Shown here: one piece after another, positions 9,535 through 21,562 of the stretch
How the letters are laid out: each line of letters opens with the position of its first letter
Numbering within the stretch: the first letter of the stretch is position 1
NCBI RefSeq assembly: GCF_029227915.1
Contig: NC_079877.1
Span: forward strand, 4,776,001-4,840,000
Reading direction: 5' to 3'
Length of the DNA: 64,000 nucleotides
Origin: Hydractinia symbiolongicarpus
Taxonomy: Eukaryota; Cnidaria; Hydrozoa; Anthoathecata; Hydractiniidae
Program-made: the position numbers and the translations under genes
The notes under the pieces: generated by a model
The model's input: the letters and a program-made list of their open reading frames with translations, nothing else
The model's database searches: none
Told to the model about the DNA's origin: nothing

Positions 9535-12010
9535 CAGGGAGTAAACTCATTTCCCGAACGATTTTTTAAATTTTTTTTCACCACTAAAACGCATGAGACT
9601 TGTAGTTTTTAAAAATGTTTTCATTTTTGATGAGACGCTGAATAAAAGAAGTTTAATCGCCGGCAAACGAAAACCTGCGATTTCCCGTAAATCCTGGACT
9701 CGGCCCGTATGGTCAAAAGTATACAAAGAAAGTACCCAGGGAGTAAACTCATTTCCCAAACGATTTTTTAAATTATTATTTCACCACTAAAACGCATGAG
9801 ACTTGTAGTTTTCAAGAATGTTTTTATTTTTGATGAGACGCTGAATAAAAGCAGTTTAATCGCCGGCAAACGAAAACCCGCGATTTAACGTAAATCCCGG
9901 GCTTGGCACGTATAGTCGAATGTATACAAAGAAAGTACCTTGTGAGTAAACTCAATTCCAGAACGATTTTTTAAATTATTCTTTCACCAATAAAACGCAT
10001 GAGACATGTAGTTTTCAAAAATGTTTTCATTTTTGATGAGACGCTGAATAAAAGAAGTTTAATCGCCGGCAAACGAAAACCTGCGATTTCCCTAAATACC
10101 GGACTCAACCCGTATAGTCAAAAGTATACAAAGAAAGTACCCAGGAAGTAAACTCATTTCCAGAACGATTTTTTAAATTATTTTTTCACCACTAAAACGC
10201 ATAAGACTTGTAGTTGTTAAAAATGTTTTCATTTTTGATGAGACGCTGAATAAAAGAAGTTTAATCGCCGGCAAACGAAAACCCGCGCTTTCCCGTAAAT
10301 CCCGGGCTTGGCCCGTATAGTCAAAAGTATACAAAGAAAGTACCCAGGGAGTAAACTCATTTCCCGAACGATTTTTTATATTATTTTTTTATCACTAAAC
10401 GCATGAGACTTGTAGTTTTCAAAAATATTTTCATATTTGATGAACAAGTTTAATCGCCGGCAAACGAAAATCCGCGATTTCCCGTAAATCCCGGACTCGG
10501 CCCGTATAGTCAAAAGTATACAAATAAAGTACCCAGAAAGTAAACTCATTTCCCGAACGATTTTTTAAATTATTTTTTCACCACTAAAACGCATGAGACT
10601 TTTAGTTTTCAAAAATGTTTTCAATTTTGATAAGACGCTTAATGAAAGAGGTTTAATCGCCGGCAAACGAAATCCCGCGTTTTCCCGTAAATCCGGGGCT
10701 TGGCCCGTATAGTCGAATGTATACAAAGAAAGTACCCTGTGAGTAAACTCATTTCAAGAACGATTTTTTAAATTATTTTTTCACCACTAAAACGCATAAG
10801 ACTTGTAGTTCTTAAAAATGTTTTTATTTTTGATGAGACGCTGAATAAAAGAAGTTTAATCGCCGGCAAACGAAAACCCGCGATTTCCCGTGAATCCCGG
10901 CTTGGTCCGTATAGTCAAAAGTATACAAAGAAAGTACCCAGGGAGTAAACTCATTTCCCGAACGATTTTTTAAATTATTTTTTCACCACTAAAACGCATG
11001 AGACTTGTAGTTTTCAAAAATGTTTTCATTTTTGATGAGACGCTGAATAAAAGAAGTTTAATCGCCGGCAAACGAAAACCTGCGATTTCACGTAAATCCT
11101 GGACTCGGCCCGTATGGTCAAAAGTATACAAAGAAAGTACCCAGGGAGTAAACTCATTTCCCAAACGATTTTTTAAATTATTATTTCACCACTAAAACGC
11201 ATGAGACTTGTAGTTTTCAAGAATGTTTTCATTTTTGATGAGACGCTGCATAAAAGCAGTTTAATCGCCGGCAAACGAAAACCCGCGATTTCCCGTAAAT
11301 CCCGGGCTTGGCACGTATAGTCAAAAGTATACAAAGAAAGTACCCAGGAAGTAAACTCATTTCCAGAACGATTTTTTAAATTATTTTTTCACCACTAAAA
11401 CGCATAAGACTTGTAGTTTTTAAAAATGTTTTCATTTTTGATGAGACGCTGAATAAAAGAAGTTTAATCGCCGGCAAACGAAAACCTGCGATTTCCCTAA
11501 ATACCGGACTCAACCCGTATAGTCAAAAGTATACAAAGAAAGTACCCAGGGAGTAAACTCATTTCCAGAACGATTTTTTAAATTATTTTTTTACCACTAA
11601 AACGCATGAGACATGTAGTTTTCAAAAATGTTTTCATTTTTGATGAGACGCTGAATAAAAGAAGTTTAATCGCCGGCAAACAATAACCTGCGATTTCCCT
11701 AAATACCGGACTCAACCCGTATAGTCAAAAGTATACAAAGAAAGTACCCAGGAAGTAAACTCATTTCCAGAACGATTTTTTAAATTATTTTTTCACCACT
11801 AAAACGCATAAGAGTTGTAGTTTTTAAAAATGTTTTCATTTTTGACGAGACGCTGAATAAAAGAAGTTTAATCGCCGGCAAACGAAAACCCGCGATTTCC
11901 CGTAAATCCCGGGCTTGGCCCGTATAGTCAAAAGTATACAAAGAAAGTACCCAGGGAGTAAACTCATTTCCCGAACGATTTTTTATATTATTTTTTTATC
12001 ACTAAACGCA
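9535..12010 (+). repeat. 2.5-kb block, first copy (partner 12,028 bp away)
   Basis: Twelve or so monomers that recur at 21563-24038 with a constant offset of 12,028 bp. Matched rarities are TAAATTTTTTTTCACC, GTTGTTAAAAATG, CCCGCGCTTTCCC, the 13-bp deletion scar, TTCAAGAACG, GCGATTTCACGTAAATC, CTGCATAAAAGCAG and GGCAAACAATAACC, all in the same order. Part of it (about 9470-10800) also recurs at 14517-15847, offset 5,047 bp. Confidence 0.8.
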
Positions 12011-12624
12011 TGAGACTTGTAGTTTTTAAAAATGTTTTTATTTTTGATGAGACGCTGAATAAAAGAAGTTTAATCGCCGGCAAACGAAAACCCGCGATTT
12101 CCCGTAAATCCCGGCTTGGTCCGTATAGTCAAAAGTATACAAAGAAAGTACCCAGGGAGTAAACTCATTTCCCGAACGATTTTTTAAATTATTTTTTCAC
12201 CACTAAAACGCATGAGACTTGTAGTTTTCAAAAATGTTTTCATTTTTGATGAGACGCTGAATAAAAGAAGTTTAATCGCCGGCAAACGAAAACCTGCGAT
12301 TTCACGTAAATCCTGGACTCGGCCCGTATGGTCAAAAGTACACAAAGAAAGTACCCAGGGAGTAAACTCATTTCCCAAACGATTTTTTAAATTATTATTT
12401 CACCACTAAAACGCATGAGACTTGTAGTTTTCAAGAATGTTTTCATTTTTGATGAGACGCTGCATAAAAGCAGTTTAATCGCCGGCAAACGAAAACCCGC
12501 GATTTCCCGTAAATCCCGGGCTTGGCACGTATAGTCAAAAGTATACAAAGAAAGTACCCAGGAAGTAAACTCATTTCCAGAACGATTTTTTAAATTATTT
12601 TTTCACCACTAAAACGCATAAGAC

Positions 12625-14646
12625 TTGTAGTTTTTAAAAATGTTTTCATTTTTGATGAGACGCTGAATAAAAGAAGTTTAATCGCCGGCAAACGAAAACC
12701 TGCGATTTCCCTAAATACCGGACTCAACCCGTATAGTCAAAAGTATACAAAGAAAGTACCCAGGGAGTAAACTCATTTCCAGAACGATTTTTTAAATTAT
12801 TTTTTTACCACTAAAACGCATGAGACATGTAGTTTTCAAAAATGTTTTCATTTTTGATGAGACGCTGAATAAAAGAAGTTTAATCGCCGGCAAACAATAA
12901 CCTGCGATTTCCCTAAATACCGGACTCAACCCGTATAGTCAAAAGTATACAAAGAAAGTACCCAGGAAGTAAACTCATTTCCAGAACGATTTTTTAAATT
13001 ATTTTTTCACCACTAAAACGCATAAGACTTGTAGTTTTTAAAAATGTTTTCATTTTTGACGAGACGCTGAATAAAAGAAGTTTAATCGCCGGCAAACGAA
13101 AACCCGCGATTTCCCGTAAATCCCGGGCTTGGCCCGTATAGTCAAAAGTATACAAAGAAAGTACCCAGGGAGTAAACTCATTTCCCGAACGATTTTTTAT
13201 ATTATTTTTTTATCACTAAACGCATGAGACTTGTAGTTTCTAAAAATGTTTTTATTTTTGATGAGACGCTGAATAAAAGAAGTTTAATCGCCGGCAAACG
13301 AAAACCTGCGATTTCACGTAAATCCTGGACTCGGCCCGTATGGTCAAAAGTACACAAAGAAAGTACCCAGGGAGTAAACTCATTTCCCAAACGATTTTTT
13401 AAATTATTATTTCACCACTAAAACGCATGAGACTTGTAGTTTTCAAGAATGTTTTCATTTTTGATGAGACGCTGAATAAAAGAAGTTTAATCGCCGGCAA
13501 ACGAAAACCTGCGATTTCCCGTAAATCCCGGACTCGGCCCGTATAGTCAAAAGTATACAAAGAAAGTACCCAGGGAGTAAACTCATTTCCCGAACGATTT
13601 TTTAAATTTTTTTTCACCACTAAAACGCATGAGACTTGTAGTTTTTAAAAATGTTTTCATTTTTGATGAGACGCTGAATAAAAGAAGTTTAATCGCCGGC
13701 AAACGAAAACCTGCGATTTCCCTAAATACCGGACTCAACCCGTATAGTCAAAAGTATACAAAGAAAGTACCCAGGGAGTAAACTCATTTCCAGAACGATT
13801 TTTTAAATTATTTTTTTACCACTAAAACGCATGAGACATGTAGTTTTCAAAAATGTTTTCATTTTTGATGAGACGCTGAATAAAAGAAGTTTAATCGCCG
13901 GCAAACAATAACCTGCGATTTCCCTAAATACCGGACTCAACCCGTATAGTCAAAAGTATACAAAGAAAGTACCCAGGAAGTAAACTCATTTCCAGAACGA
14001 TTTTTTAAATTATTTTTTCACCACTAAAACGCATAAGACTTGTAGTTTTTAAAAATGTTTTCATTTTTGACGAGACGCTGAATAAAAGAAGTTTAATCGC
14101 CGGCAAACGAAAACCCGCGATTTCCCGTAAATCCCGGGCTTGGCCCGTATAGTCAAAAGTATACAAAGAAAGTACCCAGGGAGTAAACTCATTTCCCGAA
14201 CGATTTTTTATATTATTTTTTTATCACTAAACGCATGAGACTTGTAGTTTCTAAAAATGTTTTTATTTTTGATGAGACGCTGAATAAAAGAAGTTTAATC
14301 GCCGGCAAACGAAAACCTGCGATTTCACGTAAATCCTGGACTCGGCCCGTATGGTCAAAAGTACACAAAGAAAGTACCCAGGGAGTAAACTCATTTCCCA
14401 AACGATTTTTTAAATTATTATTTCACCACTAAAACGCATGAGACTTGTAGTTTTCAAGAATGTTTTCATTTTTGATGAGACGCTGAATAAAAGAAGTTTA
14501 ATCGCCGGCAAACGAAAACCTGCGATTTCCCGTAAATCCCGGACTCGGCCCGTATAGTCAAAAGTATACAAAGAAAGTACCCAGGGAGTAAACTCATTTC
14601 CCGAACGATTTTTTAAATTTTTTTTCACCACTAAAACGCATGAGAC
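12625..14646 (+). repeat. Tandem duplication, 1,011-bp unit (5 monomers minus 4 bp)
   Basis: Two adjacent copies, about 12625-13635 and 13636-14646. Both run type E, E with ACAATAACC, a TTTTTGACGAG monomer, a TTTTTTATATT monomer followed by GTAGTTTCTAAAAATG, and a B-like unit with GTACACAAAG. GTAGTTTCTAAAAATG and the GTACACAAAG change are kept in both, showing a recent event. Copies start and end in register with the monomer. Confidence 0.85.
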
Positions 14647-15847
14647 TTGTAGTTTTTAAAAATGTTTTCATTTTTGATGAGACGCTGAATAAAAGAAGTT
14701 TAATCGCCGGCAAACGAAAACCTGCGATTTCCCGTAAATCCTGGACTCGGCCCGTATGGTCAAAAGTATGCAAAGAAAGTACCCAGGGAGTAAACTCATT
14801 TCCCAAACGATTTTTTAAATTATTATTTCACCACTAAAACGCATGAGACTTGTAGTTTTCAAGAATGTTTTTATTTTTGATGAGACGCTGAATAAAAGCA
14901 GTTTAATCGCCGGCAAACGAAAACCCGCGATTTAACGTAAATCCCGGGCTTGGCACGTATAGTCGAATGTATACAAAGAAAGTACCTTGTGAGTAAACTC
15001 ATTTCCAGAACGATTTTTTAAATTATTTTTTCACCAATAAAACGCATGAGACATGTAGTTTTCAAAAATGTTTTCATTTTTGATGAGACGCTGAATAAAA
15101 GAAGTTTAATCGCCGGCAAACGAAAACCTGCGATTTCCCTAAATACCGGACTCAACCCGTATAGTCAAAAGTATACAAAGAAAGTACCCAGGAAGTAAAC
15201 TCATTTCCAGAACGATTTTTTAAATTATTTTTTCACCACTAAAACGCATAAGACTTGTAGTTGTTAAAAATGTTTTCATTTTTGATGAGACGCTGAATAA
15301 AAGAAGTTTAATCGCCGGCAAACGAAAACCCGCGCTTTCCCGTAAATCCCGGGCTTGGCCCGTATAGTCAAAAGTATACAAAGAAAGTACCCAGGGAGTA
15401 AACTCATTTCCCGAACGATTTTTTATATTATTTTTTTATCACTAAACGCATGAGACTTGTAGTTTTCAAAAATATTTTCATATTTGATGAACAAGTTTAA
15501 TCGCCGGCAAACGAAAATCCGCGATTTCCCGTAAATCCCGGACTCGGCCCGTATAGTCAAAAGTATACAAAGAAAGTACCCAGAAAGTAAACTCATTTCC
15601 CGAACGATTTTTTAAATTATTTTTTCACCACTAAAACGCATGAGACTTGTAGTTTTCAAAAATGTTTTCAATTTTGATAAGACGCTTAATGAAAGAGGTT
15701 TAATCGCCGGCAAACGAAATCCCGCGTTTTCCCGTAAATCCGGGGCTTGGCCCGTATAGTCGAATGTATACAAAGAAAGTACCCTGTGAGTAAACTCATT
15801 TCAAGAACGATTTTTTAAATTATTTTTTCACCACTAAAACGCATAAG
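14517..15847 (+). repeat. Third copy of the 9.5-kb block (partial)
   Basis: Matches about 9470-10800 at an offset of 5,047 bp and about 21498-22828 at an offset of 6,981 bp, including GTTGTTAAAAATG, CCCGCGCTTTCCC and the 13-bp scar. It departs from both after TTCAAGAACG, where this copy continues with CTGCATAAAAGCAG instead of CTGAATAAAAGAAG, marking a recombination join near 15.85 kb. Confidence 0.75.
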
Positions 15848-17325
15848 ACTTGTAGTTTTTAAAAATGTTTTCATTTTTGATGAGACGCTGCATAAAAGCA
15901 GTTTAATCGCCGGCAAACGAAAACCCGCGATTTCCCGTAAATCCCGGGCTTGGCACGTATAGTCAAAAGTATACAAAGAAAGTACCCAGGAAGTAAACTC
16001 ATTTCCAGAACGATTTTTTAAATTATTTTTTCACCACTAAAACGCATAAGACTTGTAGTTTTTAAAAATGTTTTCATTTTTGATGAGACGCTGAATAAAA
16101 GAAGTTTAATCGCCGGCAAACGAAAACCTGCGATTTCCCTAAATACCGGACTCAACCCGTATAGTCAAAAGTATACAAAGAAAGTACCCAGGGAGTAAAC
16201 TCATTTCCAGAACGATTTTTTAAATTATTTTTTTACCACTAAAACGCATGAGACATGTAGTTTTCAAAAATGTTTTCATTTTTGATGAGACGCTGAATAA
16301 AAGAAGTTTAATCGCCGGCAAACAATAACCTGCGATTTCCCTAAATACCGGACTCAACCCGTATAGTCAAAAGTATACAAAGAAAGTACCCAGGAAGTAA
16401 ACTCATTTCCAGAACGATTTTTTAAATTATTTTTTCACCACTAAAACGCATAAGACTTGTAGTTTTTAAAAATGTTTTCATTTTTGACGAGACGCTGAAT
16501 AAAAGAAGTTTAATCGCCGGCAAACGAAAACCCGCGATTTCCCGTAAATCCCGGGCTTGGCCCGTATAGTCAAAAGTATACAAAGAAAGTACCCAGGGAG
16601 TAAACTCATTTCCCGAACGATTTTTTATATTATTTTTTTATCACTAAACGCATGAGACTTGTAGTTTTTAAAAATGTTTTTATTTTTGATGAGACGCTGA
16701 ATAAAAGAAGTTTAATGGCCGGCAAACGAAAACCCGCGATTTCCCGTAAATCCCGGCTTGGTCCGTATAGTCAAAAGTATACAAAGAAAGTACCCAGGGA
16801 GTAAACTCATTTCCCGAACGATTTTTTAAATTATTTTTTCACCACTAAAACGCATGAGACTTGTAGTTTTCAAAAATGTTTTCATTTTTGATGAGACGCT
16901 GAATAAAAGAAGTTTAATCGCCGGCAAACGAAAACCTGCGATTTCACGTAAATCCTGGACTCGGCCCGTATGGTCAAAAGTACACAAAGAAAGTACCCAG
17001 GGAGTAAACTCATTTCCCAAACGATTTTTTAAATTATTATTTCACCACTAAAACGCATGAGACTTGTAGTTTTCAAGAATGTTTTCATTTTTGATGAGAC
17101 GCTGCATAAAAGCAGTTTAATCGCCGGCAAACGAAAACCCGCGATTTCCCGTAAATCCCGGGCTTGGCACGTATAGTCAAAAGTATACAAAGAAAGTACC
17201 CAGGAAGTAAACTCATTTCCAGAACGATTTTTTAAATTATTTTTTCACCACTAAAACGCATAAGACTTGTAGTTTTTAAAAATGTTTTCATTTTTGATGA
17301 GACGCTGAATAAAAGAAGTTTAATC

Positions 17326-17572
17326 GCCGGCAAACGAAAACCTGCGATTTCCCTAAATACCGGACTCAACCCGTATAGTCAAAACTATACAAAGAAAGTA
17401 CCCAGGGAGTAAACTCATTTCCAGAACGATTTTTCAAATTATTTTTTCACCACTAAAACGCATGAGACATGTAGTTTTTTAAATTATTTTTTCACCACTA
17501 AAACGCATAAGACTTGTAGTTGTTAAAAATGTTTTCATTTTTGATGAGACGCTGAATAAAAGAAGTTTAATC
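17326..17572 (+). repeat. Fused monomer (247 bp), copy 2
   Basis: Same junction as at 8952/8953 (here 17474/17475) and same AACTATAC dyad marker upstream, with an added T-to-C change giving ATTTTTCAAATT. Downstream it joins a GTAGTTGTTAAAAATG tail and a CCCGCGCTTTCCC monomer rather than type D. Confidence 0.85.
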
Positions 17573-18978
17573 GCCGGCAAACGAAAACCCGCGCTTTCCC
17601 GTAAATCCCGGGCTTGGCCCGTATAGTCAAAAGTATACAAAGAAAGTACCCAGGGAGTAAACTCATTTCCCGAACGATTTTTTATATTATTTTTTTATCA
17701 CTAAACGCATGAGACTTGTAGTTTTCAAAAATATTTTCATATTTGATGAACAAGTTTAATCGCCGGCAAACGAAAATCCGCGATTTCCCGTAAATCCCGG
17801 ACTCGGCCCGTATAGTCAAAAGTATACAAAGAAAGTACCCAGAAAGTAAACTCATTTCCCGAACGATTTTTTAAATTATTTTTTCACCACTAAAACGCAT
17901 GAGACTTGTAGTTTTTAAAAATGTTTTCAATTTTGATAAGACGCTTAATGAAAGAGGTTTAATCGCCGGCAAACGAAATCCCGCGTTTTCCCGTAAATCC
18001 GGGGCTTGGCCCGTATAGTCGAATGTATACAAAGAAAGTACCCTGTGAGTAAACTCATTTCAAGAACGATTTTTTAAATTATTTTTTCACCACTAAAACG
18101 CATAAGACTTGTAGTTTTTAAAAATGTTTTCATTTTTGATGAGACGCTGCATAAAAGCAGTTTAATCGCCGGCAAACGAAAACCCGCGATTTCCCGTAAA
18201 TCCCGGGCTTGGCACGTATAGTCAAAAGTATACAAAGAAAGTACCCAGGAAGTAAACTCATTTCCAGAACGATTTTTTAAATTATTTTTTCACCACTAAA
18301 ACGCATAAGACTTGTAGTTTTTAAAAATGTTTTCATTTTTGATGAGACGCTGAATAAAAGAAGTTTAATCGCCGGCAAACGAAAACCCGCGATTTCCCGT
18401 AAATCCCGGCTTGGTCCGTATAGTCAAAAGTATACAAAGAAAGTACCCAGGGAGTAAACTCATTTCCCGAACGATTTTTTAAATTATTTTTTCACCACTA
18501 AAACGCATGAGACTTGTAGTTTTCAAAAATGTTTTCATTTTTGATGAGACGCTGAATAAAAGAAGTTTAATCGCCGGCAAACGAAAACCTGCGATTTCAC
18601 GTAAATCCTGGAGTCGGCCCGTATGGTCAAAAGTACACAAAGAAAGTACCCAGGGAGTAAACTCATTTCCCAAACGATTTTTTAAATTATTATTTCACCA
18701 CTAAAACGCATGAGACTTGTAGTTTTCAAGAATGTTTTCATTTTTGATGAGACGCTGCATAAAAGCAGTTTAATCGCCGGCAAACGAAAACCCGCGATTT
18801 CCCGTAAATCCCGGGCTTGGCACGTATAGTCAAAAGTATACAAAGAAAGTACCCAGGAAGTAAACTCATTTCCAGAACGATTTTTTAAATTATTTTTTCA
18901 CCACTAAAACGCATAAGACTTGTAGTTTTTAAAAATGTTTTCATTTTTGATGAGACGCTGAATAAAAGAAGTTTAATC

Positions 18979-19225
18979 GCCGGCAAACGAAAACCTGCGA
19001 TTTCCCTAAATACCGGACTCAACCCGTATAGTCAAAACTATACAAAGAAAGTACCCAGGGAGTAAACTCATTTCCAGAACGATTTTTCAAATTATTTTTT
19101 CACCACTAAAACGCATGAGACATGTAGTTTTTTAAATTATTTTTTCACCACTAAAACGCATAAGACTTGTAGTTGTTAAAAATGTTTTCATTTTTGATGA
19201 GACGCTGAATAAAAGAAGTTTAATC
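18979..19225 (+). repeat. Fused monomer (247 bp), copy 3
   Basis: Offset 1,653 bp from copy 2 with the same ATTTTTCAAATT change and the same GTTGTTAAAAATG downstream context (junction 19127/19128). It is simply the second member of the 1,653-bp tandem duplication. Confidence 0.85.
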
Positions 19226-21237
19226 GCCGGCAAACGAAAACCCGCGCTTTCCCGTAAATCCCGGGCTTGGCCCGTATAGTCAAAAGTATACAAAGAAAGT
19301 ACCCAGGGAGTAAACTCATTTCCCGAACGATTTTTTATATTATTTTTTTATCACTAAACGCATGAGACTTGTAGTTTTCAAAAATATTTTCATATTTGAT
19401 GAACAAGTTTAATCGCCGGCAAACGAAAATCCGCGATTTCCCGTAAATCCCGGACTCGGCCCGTATAGTCAAAAGTATACAAAGAAAGTACCCAGAAAGT
19501 AAACTCATTTCCCGAACGATTTTTTAAATTATTTTTTCACCACTAAAACGCATGAGACTTGTAGTTTTCAAAAATGTTTTCAATTTTGATAAGACGCTTA
19601 ATGAAAGAGGTTTAATCGCCGGCAAACGAAATCCCGCGTTTTCCCGTAAATCCGGGGCTTGGCCCGTATAGTCGAATGTATACAAAGAAAGTACCCTGTG
19701 AGTAAACTCATTTCAAGAACGATTTTTTAAATTATTTTTTCACCACTAAAACGCATAAGACTTGTAGTTTTTAAAAATGTTTTCATTTTTGATGAGACGC
19801 TGCATAAAAGCAGTTTAATCGCCGGCAAACGAAAACCCGCGATTTCCCGTAAATCCCGGGCTTGGCACGTATAGTCAAAAGTATACAAAGAAAGTACCCA
19901 GGAAGTAAACTCATTTCCAGAACGATTTTTTAAATTATTTTTTCACCACTAAAACGCATAAGACTTGTAGTTTTTAAAAATGTTTTCATTTTTGATGAGA
20001 CGCTGAATAAAAGAAGTTTAATCGCCGGCAAACGAAAACCTGCGATTTCCCTAAATACCGGACTCAACCCGTATAGTCAAAAGTATACAAAGAAAGTACC
20101 CAGGGAGTAAACTCATTTCCAGAACGATTTTTTAAATTATTTTTTTACCACTAAAACGCATGAGACATGTAGTTTTCAAAAATGTTTTCATTTTTGATGA
20201 GACGCTGAATAAAAGAAGTTTAATCGCCGGCAAACAATAACCTGCGATTTCCCTAAATACCGGACTCAACCCGTATAGTCAAAAGTATACAAAGAAAGTA
20301 CCCAGGAAGTAAACTCATTTCCAGAACGATTTTTTAAATTATTTTTTCACCACTAAAACGCATAAGACTTGTAGTTTTTAAAAATGTTTTCATTTTTGAC
20401 GAGACGCTGAATAAAAGAAGTTTAATCGCCGGCAAACGAAAACCCGCGATTTCCCGTAAATCCCGGGCTTGGCCCATATAGTCAAAAGTATACAAAGAAA
20501 GTACCCAGGGAGTAAACTCATTTCCCGAACGATTTTTTATATTATTTTTTTATCACTAAACGCATGAGACTTGTAGTTTTTCAAAATGTTTTTATTTTTG
20601 ATGAGACGCTGAATAAAAGAAGTTTAATCGCCGGCAAACGAAAACCCGCGATTTCCCGTAAATCCCGGCTTGGTCCGTATAGTCAAAAGTATACAAAGAA
20701 AGTACCCAGGGAGTAAACTCATTTCCCGAACGATTTTTTAAATTATTTTTTCACCACTAAAACGCATGAGACTTGTAGTTTTCAAAAATGTTTTCATTTT
20801 TGATGAGACGCTGAATAAAAGAAGTTTAATCGCCGGCAAACGAAAACCTGCGATTTCACGTAAATCCTGGACTCGGCCCGTATGGTCAAAAGTACACAAA
20901 GAAAGTACCCAGGGAGTAAACTCATTTCCAAAACGATTTTTTAAATTATTATTTCACCACTAAAACGGATGAGACTTGTAGTTTTCAAGAATGTTTTCAT
21001 TTTTGATGAGACGCTGCATAAAAGCAGTTTAATCGCCGGCAAACGAAAACCCGCGATTTCCCGTAAATCCCGGGCTTGGCACGTATAGTCAAAAGTATAC
21101 AAAGAAAGTACCCAGGAAGTAAACTCATTTCCAGAACGATTTTTTAAATTATTTTTTCACCACTAAAACGCATAAGACTTGTAGTTTTTAAAAATGTTTT
21201 CATTTTTGATGAGACGCTGAATAAAAGAAGTTTAATC

Positions 21238-21484
21238 GCCGGCAAACGAAAACCTGCGATTTCCCTAAATACCGGACTCAACCCGTATAGTCAAAACTAT
21301 ACAAAGAAAGTACCCAAGGAGTAAACTCATTTCCAGAACGATTTTTCAAATTATTTTTTCACCACTAAAACGCATGAGACATGTAGTTTTTTAAATTATT
21401 TTTTCACCACTAAAACGCATAAGACTTGTAGTTTTTAAAAATGTTTTCATTTTTGATAGGACGCTTAATGAAAGAGGTTTAATA
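21238..21484 (+). repeat. Fused monomer (247 bp), copy 4, mosaic
   Basis: Upstream it matches copies 2 and 3 (AACTATAC and ATTTTTCAAATT; offset 3,912 from copy 2). Downstream of the junction (21386/21387) it matches copy 1: the plain GTAGTTTTTAAAAATG tail, GATAGGACGCTTAATG and a type D head. It therefore combines the left side of one lineage with the right side of another. Confidence 0.8.
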
Positions 21485-21562
21485 GCCGGCAAACGAAATC
21501 CCGCGTTTTCCTGTAAATCCGGGGCTTGGCCCGTATAGTCGAATGTATACAAAGAAAGTACC

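Larger units (their letters stand above)
16690..19995 (+). repeat. Tandem duplication, 1,653-bp unit
   Basis: Two adjacent copies, about 16690-18342 and 18343-19995. The unit is eight monomers plus 29 bp: it includes one 247-bp fused monomer (+44) and one short type F monomer (-15 or so). The paired fused-monomer junctions and paired 13-bp scars make the duplication unambiguous. Confidence 0.85.
15220..21412 (+). repeat. Block pair, 3,912 bp apart
   Basis: About 2.3 kb at 15220-17500 recurs at 19132-21412. It contains the GTTGTTAAAAATG marker, the type F scar, type D with TTCAAGAACG, CTGCATAAAAGCAG, the ACAATAACC and TTTTTGACGAG monomers and the fused-monomer junction. The two copies overlap the 1,653-bp tandem pair, so a segment was duplicated once and then a part of it again. 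Confidence 0.75.
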
